Source of the DNA: Candidatus Latescibacterota bacterium
GTDB lineage: Bacteria > Krumholzibacteriota > Krumholzibacteriia > WVZY01 > JAKEHA01
Assembly (NCBI GenBank): GCA_022615275.1
Contig: JAKEHA010000328.1
Location: forward strand, 1 to 32,997
Direction of reading: 5' to 3'
DNA length: 32,997 nt
Made by a program: the position numbers and the translations under genes. Below, piece by piece: positions 1-8,162 of this stretch (the first letter of the stretch is position 1; each line of letters starts with the position of its first letter). The notes beneath the pieces are model-generated. The model did no database searches, was not told where the DNA came from, and saw only the letters and a program-made list of their open reading frames with translations.

Positions 1-320
1 CGGCGTTCAAACTGCGCGAGGGTATGCCCATCGGCTGCAAGGTGACGCTGCGCGGCGAGCGCATGTACGAATTCTACGATCGCTTGGTCAACCTGTCGCT
101 CCCCCGCATCCGCGATTTTCGCGGCGTGCCCACCAAGGGTTTCGACGGGCGCGGCAACTACACACTGGGTGTGAAGGAACACATCATCTTTCCGGAGATC
201 GACTACGACAAGATCGCCCAGGTCTTCGGGATGGATATCACGATCGTGACGTCGGCGCGGACCGACGAGCAGGCGCTGGCGCTCTTGACGCACATGAAGA
301 TGCCGTTCCGCAAGAACTAA
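1..320 (+). CDS. rplE: 50S ribosomal protein L5, 3' part (cut by window start)
   Basis: The reading frame is open from the window edge (first complete codon at 3) to a TAA at 318-320, giving about 105 C-terminal residues. Visible L5 signatures include REGMPIGCKVTLRG, the MYEFYDRLVN segment, the LPRIRDFRG stretch and the KEHIIFPEI motif. L5 binds 5S rRNA and helps form the central protuberance of the large subunit. The true start lies upstream of the window. It is followed after 30 bp by S14, the usual spc-operon order. Confidence 0.97.
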   Translation, partial: AFKLREGMPIGCKVTLRGERMYEFYDRLVNLSLPRIRDFRGVPTKGFDGRGNYTLGVKEHIIFPEIDYDKIAQVFGMDITIVTSARTDEQALALLTHMKMPFRKN

Positions 321-350
321 GCGGTCAACGAGTCGTTTAGAAAGGCAACT

Positions 351-536
351 GTGGCAAAGAAATCCTGGATCGCGCAGACCAAACGGCGCCCGAAATTCAA
401 GGTGCGCGCGTACCACCGCTGCAATCGCTGCGGTCGCTCGCGTGCGTATCTGCGCCGCTTCGGCATCTGCCGAATCTGCTTCCGCGACCTCGCCCTGCAG
501 GGCGAAGTCCCGGGAGTCGTCAAGGCTAGCTGGTAG
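351..536 (+). CDS. rpsN: 30S ribosomal protein S14, zinc-binding (type Z) form
   Basis: This 61-residue protein has the length of the short, zinc-type S14. Four cysteines at residues 24, 27, 40 and 43 form two C-x2-C knuckles (CNRC and CRIC), the zinc ribbon typical of this form. It assembles into the 30S head next to S3 and S10. The start is GTG at 351, preceded by AAAGG at 341-345. It lies between L5 and S8 in the standard spc order. It is followed by an unusually long gap of 132 bp that holds structured element copy A. Confidence 0.97.
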   Translation: MAKKSWIAQTKRRPKFKVRAYHRCNRCGRSRAYLRRFGICRICFRDLALQGEVPGVVKASW

Positions 537-543
537 AGTTTAC

Positions 544-657
544 GGGCGGAGTACGTCGAGCGTTCTCCGCTCAGGTCCTCGCGCGAGACACAATATGGTG
601 TCGTATCGCGCTGCGGAAATCGCGTCGAACGTCTCGACGCACTCCGCCTACGGTAGG
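544..657 (+). ncRNA. Structured repeat element, copy A (upstream of rpsH)
   Basis: This element fills the rpsN-rpsH gap. Its 71-nt core (561-631) is 66/71 identical to the core at 9235-9305. Core pairing: 561-565 with 627-631; 566-570 with 613-617; 582-586 with 606-610; 587-591 with 598-602 around a six-base loop. An outer helix pairs 546-560 with 633-647, with one A-C mismatch and T632 bulged. CCTA-N3-TAG (647-656) follows directly and overlaps the rpsH ribosome binding site (TAGGAGA). There is no T tract, so it does not look like an intrinsic terminator. Function is unknown. A cis-acting r-protein or processing site in the mRNA is inferred from location and from structure conserved without sequence conservation. 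Confidence 0.75.
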
Positions 658-668
658 AGATAAAGACA

Positions 669-1067
669 ATGGCGATGACAGATCCGATTGCTGATTACCT
701 CGCGCGGCTGCGTAACGCGGCGGACGCCAGGCACAAGTACGTCGACGTGCCCGCGTCGCGCGTGAAGGCGCAGATGAGCAAGCTATTGCTCGACGCCGGG
801 TACGTGAGCGGCGTCAAGTACATCGAGGACAACCGGCAGGGCATGCTCCGCATCTACCTCAAGTACACGAGGAACAAGGAGAGCGTGCTGCAGGGCTCGC
901 GCCGCGTGAGCCGCGCCAGCCGCCGTGTGTACTCGCCCAAGAAGGGCTTGCCGCGCGTGCTGGGCGGATACGGCATCGCCATCGTATCCACGTCGCAGGG
1001 CATCCTGACCGACGTCGAGTGCCGCAAGCGCGGCATCGGCGGCGAAGTCATGTGCGAGATCTGGTAA
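669..1067 (+). CDS. rpsH: 30S ribosomal protein S8
   Basis: This 132-residue protein is of normal S8 length. It opens with MTDPIADYLARLRNA and closes with the C-terminal S8 motif GGEVMCEIW, including the conserved STSQGILTD segment. S8 binds the central domain of 16S rRNA and in E. coli is the translational repressor of the spc operon. The ATG at 669 is preceded by TAGGAGA (654-660); a second in-frame ATG at 675 is possible. The large structured element immediately upstream is unusual for this position and may affect initiation here. Confidence 0.97.
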   Translation: MAMTDPIADYLARLRNAADARHKYVDVPASRVKAQMSKLLLDAGYVSGVKYIEDNRQGMLRIYLKYTRNKESVLQGSRRVSRASRRVYSPKKGLPRVLGGYGIAIVSTSQGILTDVECRKRGIGGEVMCEIW

Positions 1068-1075
1068 GGAGAGCC

Positions 1076-1621
1076 ATGTCGCGAATCGGAAAACAGCCCG
1101 TGAAGATCCCGGCCGGCGTCACGGTCGCCATCGAAAAGACCAAGCTGACGGTGAAGGGTCCCAAGGGTACGCTTTCGCTGCCGGTGCCGGCGGGTTGCTT
1201 GGTGGCGCAAGAGGGCGCCGAAGTGGTCGTCAAGCGCGCGAGCGAAGAGAAGCAGGTGCGCGCGTCGCACGGCTCCACGCGAGCGCACATCGCCAACATG
1301 GTGCGCGGCGTCACCGAGGGTTTCTCGAAGGATCTCGAGATCGTCGGCGTCGGCTACAAGGCCGAGGCGAAGGGGAAGTCGCTGGTGCTGACGATCGGTT
1401 ATTCGCACCTGGTCGACTTCAAGATTCCCGAGGGGATCACCGTCGAGACGCCGGAGCCGACCAAGATCAAGGTGAGCGGCGTCGATCGCCAGCGCGTGGG
1501 CCAGGTCGCGGCCGAGATTCGCGCGGTGCGCGGACCGGAACCCTACAAGGGCAAGGGAATCAAGTACGTCGACGAGCACATCGAGCGCAAGGCCGGCAAG
1601 TCGGCGGCGAGCGGCGGCTAG
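1076..1621 (+). CDS. rplF: 50S ribosomal protein L6
   Basis: This 181-residue protein matches L6: it starts MSRIGKQPVKIP, has the KGPKGTLSL repeat motif, and carries the C-terminal signature GPEPYKGKGIKY. L6 sits near the factor-binding site of the 50S subunit. The ATG at 1076 follows AAGGAGAG and comes 8 bp after the rpsH stop. The frame stays open upstream into rpsH, but the RBS and the family N-terminus fix this start. Confidence 0.97.
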   Translation: MSRIGKQPVKIPAGVTVAIEKTKLTVKGPKGTLSLPVPAGCLVAQEGAEVVVKRASEEKQVRASHGSTRAHIANMVRGVTEGFSKDLEIVGVGYKAEAKGKSLVLTIGYSHLVDFKIPEGITVETPEPTKIKVSGVDRQRVGQVAAEIRAVRGPEPYKGKGIKYVDEHIERKAGKSAASGG

Positions 1622-1639
1622 TCGACGGGAGGCGTCATC

Positions 1640-2122
1640 ATGGAGAAAAAATTCAAGAAGGTCGAAGACTACAAGCGCTGGCGTCGCCACAAGCGCGTGC
1701 GCAACCGCGTCGTGGGCACGCAGGAGCGCCCGCGCGTGTGCGTGTTTCGCAGCAACCAGCACATCTACGCCCAGTTGATCGACGACGAGACCGGTCGCAC
1801 GCTCCTGTCGGTGTCGAGCCTCAAGATGGAGGCGCCGGCGGCGAAGAAAGCGGAGGCCAAGGCCGAGAAGGCGGAAGCCAAGGCCGAAGGGAAGAAGGGC
1901 GGCAAGGCGGCCAAGGCCGACAAACCGGCCAAGGCCGAGAAGGGCGCGGCGTCGGTGGGCGGTAAGAAGACCGCTCTCGCGCGCGAAGTCGGTCGCTTGC
2001 TGGCCGAGGCGGCGCAGGCCAAGGGGTTCAAGAAGGTTGCGTTCGATCGCGGCGGGTACTTGTACCACGGCCGCGTGGCGGCGCTGGCGACATCGGCGCG
2101 CGAGCATGGGCTCGATTTCTAA
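1640..2122 (+). CDS. rplR: 50S ribosomal protein L18 with internal Lys/Ala/Glu-rich insertion
   Basis: L18 binds 5S rRNA together with L5. The N-terminal part (residues 1-62, including RPRVCVFRSNQHIYAQ) and the C-terminal part (from about 111, ending FDRGGYLYHGRVAALA..REHGLDF) are ordinary L18. The protein is 160 residues against about 120 for the family. The excess is one block at residues 63-110, made almost entirely of K, A, E and G, placed between the central strand and the following helix. The reading frame is intact across it, so it is an in-frame insertion and not a frameshift. GGGAGG precedes the ATG. Confidence 0.95.
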   Translation: MEKKFKKVEDYKRWRRHKRVRNRVVGTQERPRVCVFRSNQHIYAQLIDDETGRTLLSVSSLKMEAPAAKKAEAKAEKAEAKAEGKKGGKAAKADKPAKAEKGAASVGGKKTALAREVGRLLAEAAQAKGFKKVAFDRGGYLYHGRVAALATSAREHGLDF

Positions 2123-2158
2123 TCGACGCGCAAGCGGAATGATTCGGAGGACGAACTA

Positions 2159-2854
2159 GTGGAAACCGGAAGCAACGAACGCACACCGACCGCACCGACG
2201 ACGCCGGCCGTGCCGAGCGATCGCCCCGCACGCCCCGGCCGCGGAGGCGGAGATCGCGGAAGAGGTCCACGCGGCGGCCAGGGCGGCGGACAGGGACGCG
2301 GAAAGGACGACCGCGGACGGCGCGGCGGCCCGCGCGATCGCGATCGCGAGCGCGGCGGCCCCGAATACATCGAGACCACCGTCTACGTCAATCGCGTGGC
2401 CAAGGTGGTCAAGGGCGGACGCCGTTTCAGCTTCAACGCGCTCGTATGCGTGGGTGACGGCATGGGACGGGTCGGGATCGGGCTCGGCAAGTCGAACGAA
2501 ATCAGCGACGCCATTCGCAAGGCGGGCGAGAACGCGAAGCGCTCGATGGTTCGCATTCCCCTCCAGGGCGGCACCATTCCCTACCAGGTGTACGGGAAGT
2601 TCGGGGCCGGCAAGGTGATCCTGAAGCCCGCGACACCGGGTACCGGTGTGATCGCCGGTGGCGCCGTGCGCGCCATCATGGAGTCCGCGGGTGTCCGCGA
2701 CGTTCTCGCGAAATCGCTCGGCTCGACCAACCCGCACAATCTGATCAAGGCCACCATGACCGCCTTGCAGCAGCTCGAGAGCGCCAAGGACGTCGCCAGG
2801 CGGCGTGGCATCTCCATCAATCAGTTGTTCGGAATCGAGGCGAAGAATGGCTAA
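2159..2854 (+). CDS. rpsE: 30S ribosomal protein S5 with Gly/Arg-rich N-terminal extension
   Basis: S5 lies at the mRNA entry side of the 30S subunit and contributes to decoding accuracy. The conserved S5 body starts near residue 68 (ETTVYVNRVAKVVKGGRRFSF) and contains GIGLGKSNEISDAI and KSLGSTNPHN. Residues 1-67 are an extra low-complexity segment with many RG, GRG and GGQ repeats, making the protein 231 residues instead of about 165-170. The start is GTG at 2159 with GGAGG at 2146-2150. A start nearer the conserved body is possible but has no comparable RBS that I can see. The gene overlaps rpmD by 8 bp. Confidence 0.95.
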   Translation: METGSNERTPTAPTTPAVPSDRPARPGRGGGDRGRGPRGGQGGGQGRGKDDRGRRGGPRDRDRERGGPEYIETTVYVNRVAKVVKGGRRFSFNALVCVGDGMGRVGIGLGKSNEISDAIRKAGENAKRSMVRIPLQGGTIPYQVYGKFGAGKVILKPATPGTGVIAGGAVRAIMESAGVRDVLAKSLGSTNPHNLIKATMTALQQLESAKDVARRRGISINQLFGIEAKNG

Positions 2855-3032
2855 GACGATTCGCATCACGCAGATCAAGAGCGTCATCGGCGTGCCGCCG
2901 TTGCACAAGAAGACCATGACGGCGCTCGGGTTCCGGCGCACGTACCAGACCGTGGAGAAGGCCGACACCCCGCAGGTGCGCGGCATGATCCATCAGGTGC
3001 GCTACCTCGTTAGAGTCGAGGAGGGCAAGTAA
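2847..3032 (+). CDS. rpmD: 50S ribosomal protein L30
   Basis: This is a 61-residue bacterial-type L30. The family pattern KTIRITQIKSVIG, then HKKTMTALGFRR, then MIHQVRYLVRVEE is clear. It is a small surface protein of the 50S subunit. The ATG at 2847 lies inside the end of rpsE (its TAA is at 2852-2854), so translational coupling is likely. The L15 start follows 2 bp after its stop. Confidence 0.95.
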   Translation: MAKTIRITQIKSVIGVPPLHKKTMTALGFRRTYQTVEKADTPQVRGMIHQVRYLVRVEEGK

Positions 3033-3034
3033 CC

Positions 3035-3478
3035 ATGCGACTCGGAGAACTCAAGCCCGCCGCGGGCTCCAAGAAGAAGCGCAAGCGCATCGGGTGCGGT
3101 CCGGGCTCCGGCCACGGCAAGACGTCGACGCGCGGTCACAAGGGGACCCAGTCGCGCACCGGCAACACCAAGAACGCCTGGTACGAAGGCGGCCAGATGC
3201 CGCTCCAGCGCCGCTTGCCCAAGCGCGGGTTTACCAACATCTTTCGGATCGGCTACCAGGTGATCAATCTCGGCGACCTCGATCGCTTCGACGCCAACGC
3301 GACCGTCGACATCGACGCGCTGCTCGAGAAGGGTCTTATCCGGCACCTGAACAATCCGGTCAAGCTTTTGGCGGACGGCGAGCTCAAGAAGCCGCTCACC
3401 ATCAAGGTGCACGCCGCCAGCAAGAAGGCCAAGGAAGCGGTGGAGAAGGCGGGCGGACAGGTGAACCTCGTCGGCTAG
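3035..3478 (+). CDS. rplO: 50S ribosomal protein L15
   Basis: This 147-residue protein is of normal L15 length. The glycine-rich N-terminal signature (GCGPGSGHGKTSTRGHKG) and the EGGQMPLQRRLPKRGF motif are present, and the C-terminal domain carries the expected VHAASKKAKEAVEKAGG segment. L15 is a late-assembling 50S protein. The start at 3035 is set by the family N-terminus MRLGELKPAAGS, with GGAGGG upstream in the rpmD 3' end. The order L30-L15-SecY is canonical. Confidence 0.97.
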   Translation: MRLGELKPAAGSKKKRKRIGCGPGSGHGKTSTRGHKGTQSRTGNTKNAWYEGGQMPLQRRLPKRGFTNIFRIGYQVINLGDLDRFDANATVDIDALLEKGLIRHLNNPVKLLADGELKKPLTIKVHAASKKAKEAVEKAGGQVNLVG

Positions 3479-3508
3479 ACGGGTTCTCTCTGATCGTTCT
3501 TTGACAAT

Positions 3509-4822
<1,314 letters not shown>

Positions 4823-5497
4823 ATGAACCTGGTGCTGTTCGGGCCCCCGGGATCCGGGAAGGGCACGCAGGCGGAGCGCCTGCGGAACAAATGGAAGCTC
4901 CGGCACATTTCGACCGGAGACCTCTTGCGCGAAGCCGTCGCCGCGAAGAGCGAACTCGGCCAGAGAGTAGAAAGCGTGCTGGCGTCGGGGCAGTTGGTGT
5001 CGGACGACATCATCTTGGGATTGATGCGCGACGCGATCCTGGCGGTGAAAAAGGACGCGACGCTGTCCGGCTGGTTGCTGGACGGATTCCCGCGCACGGT
5101 CGGGCAGGCGAAGGGGCTGGATGCGCTCCTGGCCGAGACGGGATCGCGCATCGACGCGATCGTCGTCCTGGACGCGACGCGCGACGCGGTGATCGAGAGG
5201 CTCTCGGGTCGGCGGACCTGCACGCAGTGCAAGACCGTCTACCACGTGAAGTACAACCCGACGCGCGTCGACGGAGTGTGCGACAAGTGCGGCGGGAAGG
5301 TGGTCCAGCGCGAAGACGATCGTCCCGAGACGATCGCGAGGCGGCTGGACGTGTACGAAGCGCAGACGCGTCCCATTCTCGCGCACTATGAAGGACGCGT
5401 CGCGACGAACGTGATCGACGGCGATTTGCCGGTCGACGACGTGACGGCGAAGATCGAGCGCGTCTTGCATAGCCCCGGGGGACGGACAGCGGCATGA
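4823..5497 (+). CDS. adk: Adenylate kinase, zinc-LID type
   Basis: It catalyses ATP + AMP to 2 ADP. The P-loop GPPGSGKGTQ lies at residues 7-16, followed by HISTGDLLR for AMP binding and GFPRTVGQA. The long LID domain carries CTQC and CDKC, a four-cysteine zinc site found in many Gram-positive and some other bacterial enzymes. At 224 residues it is of the long type. The ATG immediately follows the secY stop, and the 3' end overlaps the map start by 4 bp (ATGA), the usual secY-adk-map order. Confidence 0.96.
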   Translation: MNLVLFGPPGSGKGTQAERLRNKWKLRHISTGDLLREAVAAKSELGQRVESVLASGQLVSDDIILGLMRDAILAVKKDATLSGWLLDGFPRTVGQAKGLDALLAETGSRIDAIVVLDATRDAVIERLSGRRTCTQCKTVYHVKYNPTRVDGVCDKCGGKVVQREDDRPETIARRLDVYEAQTRPILAHYEGRVATNVIDGDLPVDDVTAKIERVLHSPGGRTAA

Positions 5498-6237
5498 TCA
5501 TGCTGAAGACGCTCGACGAAATCGACATCATGGAGGCCAACGGCGCCATCGTGGTCGAGTGCTTCGCCCTGGCGCGGGAGTTCATCAAGCCCGGGCGCAC
5601 GCGCAAGGAGTTGGACGCCGCGATCGAGAAGCTGATCGTCGCGCGGGGCGGGAAGCCGGCCTTCAAGGGCTTCCACGGCTACCCCGCGTCGACCTGCATC
5701 TCGGTCAACGACGAGGTCGTGCACGGGATCCCGGACGAGCGCGCGTTCCAGGAAGGCGACTTGGTCGGTCTCGACATCGGCGTCTTCAAGGACGGGTACT
5801 ACGTCGATTCGGCGCGCACGATCCCGGTCGGGCGTGTCAGCAAGGACGCGGAGAAGCTGCTCGAGACGACGTGGGACGCGCTCGAGAAAGGGATCGAGCA
5901 GGCGCGACCGGGCAACCGGCTGACCGACATCTCGCACGCGGTGGAAGTGCGCGCGCGCAAGAGCGGTTTCGCGGTGGTGAGATCGCTGGTGGGTCACGGC
6001 ATCGGCAAGCGCATGCACGAAGACCCGCAGGTGCCCAACTTCGGACCGCCCCACCAGGGGCCCGTGCTGGAGGAAGGCATGGTGCTCGCGATCGAGCCGA
6101 TGGTGAACGTGGGAACCGCCGACGTGTTCACGCTCGAAGACGGCTGGACCATCGTCACGGCGGATCGCAAGTTGTCGGCCCACTTCGAAGACACGGTGGC
6201 CGTGACGAAGGACGGCCCGCGGATCTTGACGCGCTAG
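5494..6237 (+). CDS. map: Methionine aminopeptidase, type I
   Basis: It removes the initiator methionine from nascent proteins. The 247-residue chain has the pita-bread fold signatures: STCISVNDEVVHGIP, the two metal-binding aspartates in LDIGVFKDGYYVDSA, the histidine in GHGIGKRMHEDP, the first glutamate in AIEPMVNVG and the last in HFEDTVAVT. It lacks the N-terminal SH3-binding or zinc-finger extensions of type Ib/Ic enzymes. ATG at 5494 overlaps the adk stop; an alternative ATG lies two codons later. Confidence 0.96.
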   Translation: MIMLKTLDEIDIMEANGAIVVECFALAREFIKPGRTRKELDAAIEKLIVARGGKPAFKGFHGYPASTCISVNDEVVHGIPDERAFQEGDLVGLDIGVFKDGYYVDSARTIPVGRVSKDAEKLLETTWDALEKGIEQARPGNRLTDISHAVEVRARKSGFAVVRSLVGHGIGKRMHEDPQVPNFGPPHQGPVLEEGMVLAIEPMVNVGTADVFTLEDGWTIVTADRKLSAHFEDTVAVTKDGPRILTR

Positions 6238-6252
6238 GGGACGAAAGGAAGC

Positions 6253-6471
6253 ATGCCCAAAGACGACAGTATCACCGTAGAAGGGACCGTCGTCGAGGCG
6301 TTGCCGAACACGATGTTCCGGGTGGAATTGGCGAACAAGCACATCGTGCTCGCCCACGTGTCCGGCAAGATGCGTATGCACTTCATCAAGATCCTGCCCG
6401 GGGATCGAGTGACCTTGGAGATTTCCGCATACGATCCGACCAAGGGTCGCATCGTGTATCGATACAAGTAG
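6253..6471 (+). CDS. infA: Translation initiation factor IF-1
   Basis: This 72-residue S1/OB-fold protein binds the 30S A site during initiation. The IF-1 sequence pattern is clear: DSITVEGTVVEALPNTMFRVEL, then HVSGKMRMHFIKILPGDRV, and the C-terminal DPTKGRIVYRYK. GAAAGGAAG precedes the ATG at 6253. It lies between map and rpmJ as in many bacteria. Confidence 0.97.
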   Translation: MPKDDSITVEGTVVEALPNTMFRVELANKHIVLAHVSGKMRMHFIKILPGDRVTLEISAYDPTKGRIVYRYK

Positions 6472-6480
6472 AGGAACGTC

Positions 6481-6594
6481 ATGAAAGTCAGAACGTCGAT
6501 CAAGAAGATTTGCCCGGACTGCAAGCTCATCCGGCGCAAGGGCGTGTTGCGCGTGATCTGCAAGCACAAGCGCCACAAGCAGCGTCAGGGCTAG
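6481..6594 (+). CDS. rpmJ: 50S ribosomal protein L36, zinc form
   Basis: This is a 37-residue protein, among the shortest ribosomal proteins. The translated sequence begins MKVRTSIKKICPDC and ends HKRHKQRQG. Zinc ligands are Cys11, Cys14, Cys27 and His32, so this is the C+ form. A GAGGAACGTC segment precedes the ATG. It lies 9 bp after infA and 28 bp before rpsM, the standard location at the start of the alpha operon block. Confidence 0.95.
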   Translation: MKVRTSIKKICPDCKLIRRKGVLRVICKHKRHKQRQG

Positions 6595-6622
6595 GCCCGG
6601 CGCTAGGAGCCAGAGGAGAACA

Positions 6623-7003
6623 ATGCGAATCGCAGGCGTGGACATTCCGAACGAGAAGCGCATCGTCATCGCGCTCACGTACATCTACGGCATCGGCCCG
6701 AAGTCGGCGGAGACGATTTGCAAGAAGGCCGGCATCAGCCCCGAGACGCGTGTCAAGGCCATCGGTGAGGACCAGGGCATCAAGCTGCGCGGCATCATCG
6801 AGAACGATTTCAAGGTCGAGGGCGAGTTGCGCACGGAGTTGAGCTTCAACATCAAGCGCCTGATCGACATCAATTGTTATCGCGGACGGCGCCATAGATT
6901 GAATCTGCCGGTCCGCGGGCAGCGCACTCGCACCAACGCGCGCACGCGCAAGGGCCCCAAGGTGCGTCCGGGCGTGGGCAAGAAGAAGACCCCGTCCAAG
7001 TAA
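6623..7003 (+). CDS. rpsM: 30S ribosomal protein S13
   Basis: This 126-residue S13 starts MRIAGVDIPNEKRI, contains YIYGIGPKSAETI and has the C-terminal LPVRGQRTRTNARTRKG motif followed by a basic tail. S13 bridges the 30S head to the 50S subunit and contacts P-site tRNA. AGAGGAGAAC precedes the ATG at 6623. Confidence 0.97.
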   Translation: MRIAGVDIPNEKRIVIALTYIYGIGPKSAETICKKAGISPETRVKAIGEDQGIKLRGIIENDFKVEGELRTELSFNIKRLIDINCYRGRRHRLNLPVRGQRTRTNARTRKGPKVRPGVGKKKTPSK

Positions 7004-7046
7004 GAGGACTCGCGACGCGTAACGCGTTCGCCAAGGAGGAATTCGT

Positions 7047-7457
7047 TTGACGACCAACAAACCGGCCACGGGCGGCAAGCGCCCGGCCAGCAAGAAGAAG
7101 CTCCGCAAGGTGGACGCGTACGGTGTCGCGCACATCAAGTCGACCTTCAACAACACCATCGTGACCATCACCGATTCGACGGGGGCCGTGGTGTCGTGGG
7201 CGAGCCCGGGCATGGTGGGTTTCAAGGGATCGCGCAAGAGCACGCCGTTCGCCGCCCAGCTGGCGGCCGAGCGCTGCGCGCGCGAGGCGCTGGAGTTGGG
7301 AATGCGCAAGGTGGAAGCGTGGATCAAGGGACCGGGTGCGGGCCGCGAGGCCGCCATCCGGTCGCTGCGCGCGGCGGGGCTCGAAGTGACCGCGGTCAAG
7401 GACTGCACGCCCCAGCCGCACAACGGATGCCGTCCGAGAAAGAGACGGCGCGTGTAG
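7047..7457 (+). CDS. rpsK: 30S ribosomal protein S11
   Basis: S11 forms part of the 30S platform near the E site. The 136-residue product has a basic N-terminal segment (about residues 9-28) and then the family core AHIKSTFNNTIVTITD, GFKGSRKSTPFAAQ and the C-terminal PQPHNGCRPRKRRRV. The start is TTG at 7047, supported by a strong AAGGAGGA at 7033-7040 with proper spacing; no ATG lies nearby in frame. Rare start codons (GTG for S14 and S5, TTG here) recur in this operon. Confidence 0.95.
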   Translation: MTTNKPATGGKRPASKKKLRKVDAYGVAHIKSTFNNTIVTITDSTGAVVSWASPGMVGFKGSRKSTPFAAQLAAERCAREALELGMRKVEAWIKGPGAGREAAIRSLRAAGLEVTAVKDCTPQPHNGCRPRKRRRV

Positions 7458-7485
7458 CCCGAGGGGCTACCCGCTTGGAGGATGA

Positions 7486-8115
7486 ATGGCTAGGTATCGC
7501 GACGCGAAGTGCAAGCTGTGCCGTCGAGAGGGCGAAAAGCTCTTCTTGAAGGGCGACCGTTGTTACTCCAACAAGTGCGCCATCGAGAAGCGCAACTCCC
7601 CGCCGGGCCAGCACGGTAAGGCGCGGGTGAGAAAATCGTCGAAGTACAACGTCCAGCTGCGCGAGAAACAGAAGCTGCGCAAGACCTATGGCTTGCTCGA
7701 ACGGCAGTTCCGCAATTACTTCCATAAGGCGGCTGCCACCAAGGGCATCACGGGTACCACCCTCTTGCAATTGCTCGAGCGGCGTCTGGACAACGTGGTG
7801 TACCGGCTGGGCTTCACGAGTTCGCGGGCCCAGGCGCGCCAGCTCATTCGTCACAACCATTTCGAGGTCAACGGCAAGAAGGTCAACATCCCGAGCTATC
7901 TGGTATCGCCGGGCGACCGCATTGCCCCGCACGGGAAGAGCCGCGACCTGTTCATCATTCGCGAGGCGATCAAGAACGTCGACGCTCGCCAGGCGGTCTC
8001 GTATCTCGACCTCGACACCAACAAGCTCGAGGGAGTCTTCACCGAGATTCCCAGCCGCGACGTGATCCCGGTTCCGGTGGACGAGCAACTGATCGTCGAG
8101 CTCTACTCGAAGTAA
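7486..8115 (+). CDS. rpsD: 30S ribosomal protein S4, zinc-ribbon form
   Basis: This 209-residue S4 nucleates 30S assembly by binding the 5' domain of 16S rRNA. The N-terminal domain holds CKLC and two further cysteines in GDRCYSNKC, the zinc-binding C+ variant. The S4 RNA-binding domain follows (LERRLDNVVYRLGFTSSRAQARQLIRHNHF). It ends with VPVDEQLIVELYSK. TTGGAGG precedes the ATG at 7486. In E. coli S4 represses the alpha operon through an mRNA pseudoknot; I did not see an obvious S4 leader here. Confidence 0.97.
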   Translation: MARYRDAKCKLCRREGEKLFLKGDRCYSNKCAIEKRNSPPGQHGKARVRKSSKYNVQLREKQKLRKTYGLLERQFRNYFHKAAATKGITGTTLLQLLERRLDNVVYRLGFTSSRAQARQLIRHNHFEVNGKKVNIPSYLVSPGDRIAPHGKSRDLFIIREAIKNVDARQAVSYLDLDTNKLEGVFTEIPSRDVIPVPVDEQLIVELYSK

Positions 8116-8162
8116 TCACCCGCGGACCCCTTGGGGTTATCGCAGGCAGGAGGAACGGAAGC

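Noticed and set aside
544..657. Copies A and B as a MITE with terminal inverted repeats
   Set aside because: The outer arms differ completely between the copies, so they are not shared terminal repeats. A transposon inserting into pre-existing palindromes is not excluded, but needs two coincidences in one operon.
3501..3506. TTGACA just before secY as a promoter -35 box
   Set aside because: It lies two bases from the secY start codon, with no room for a -10 box and leader upstream of the ATG.
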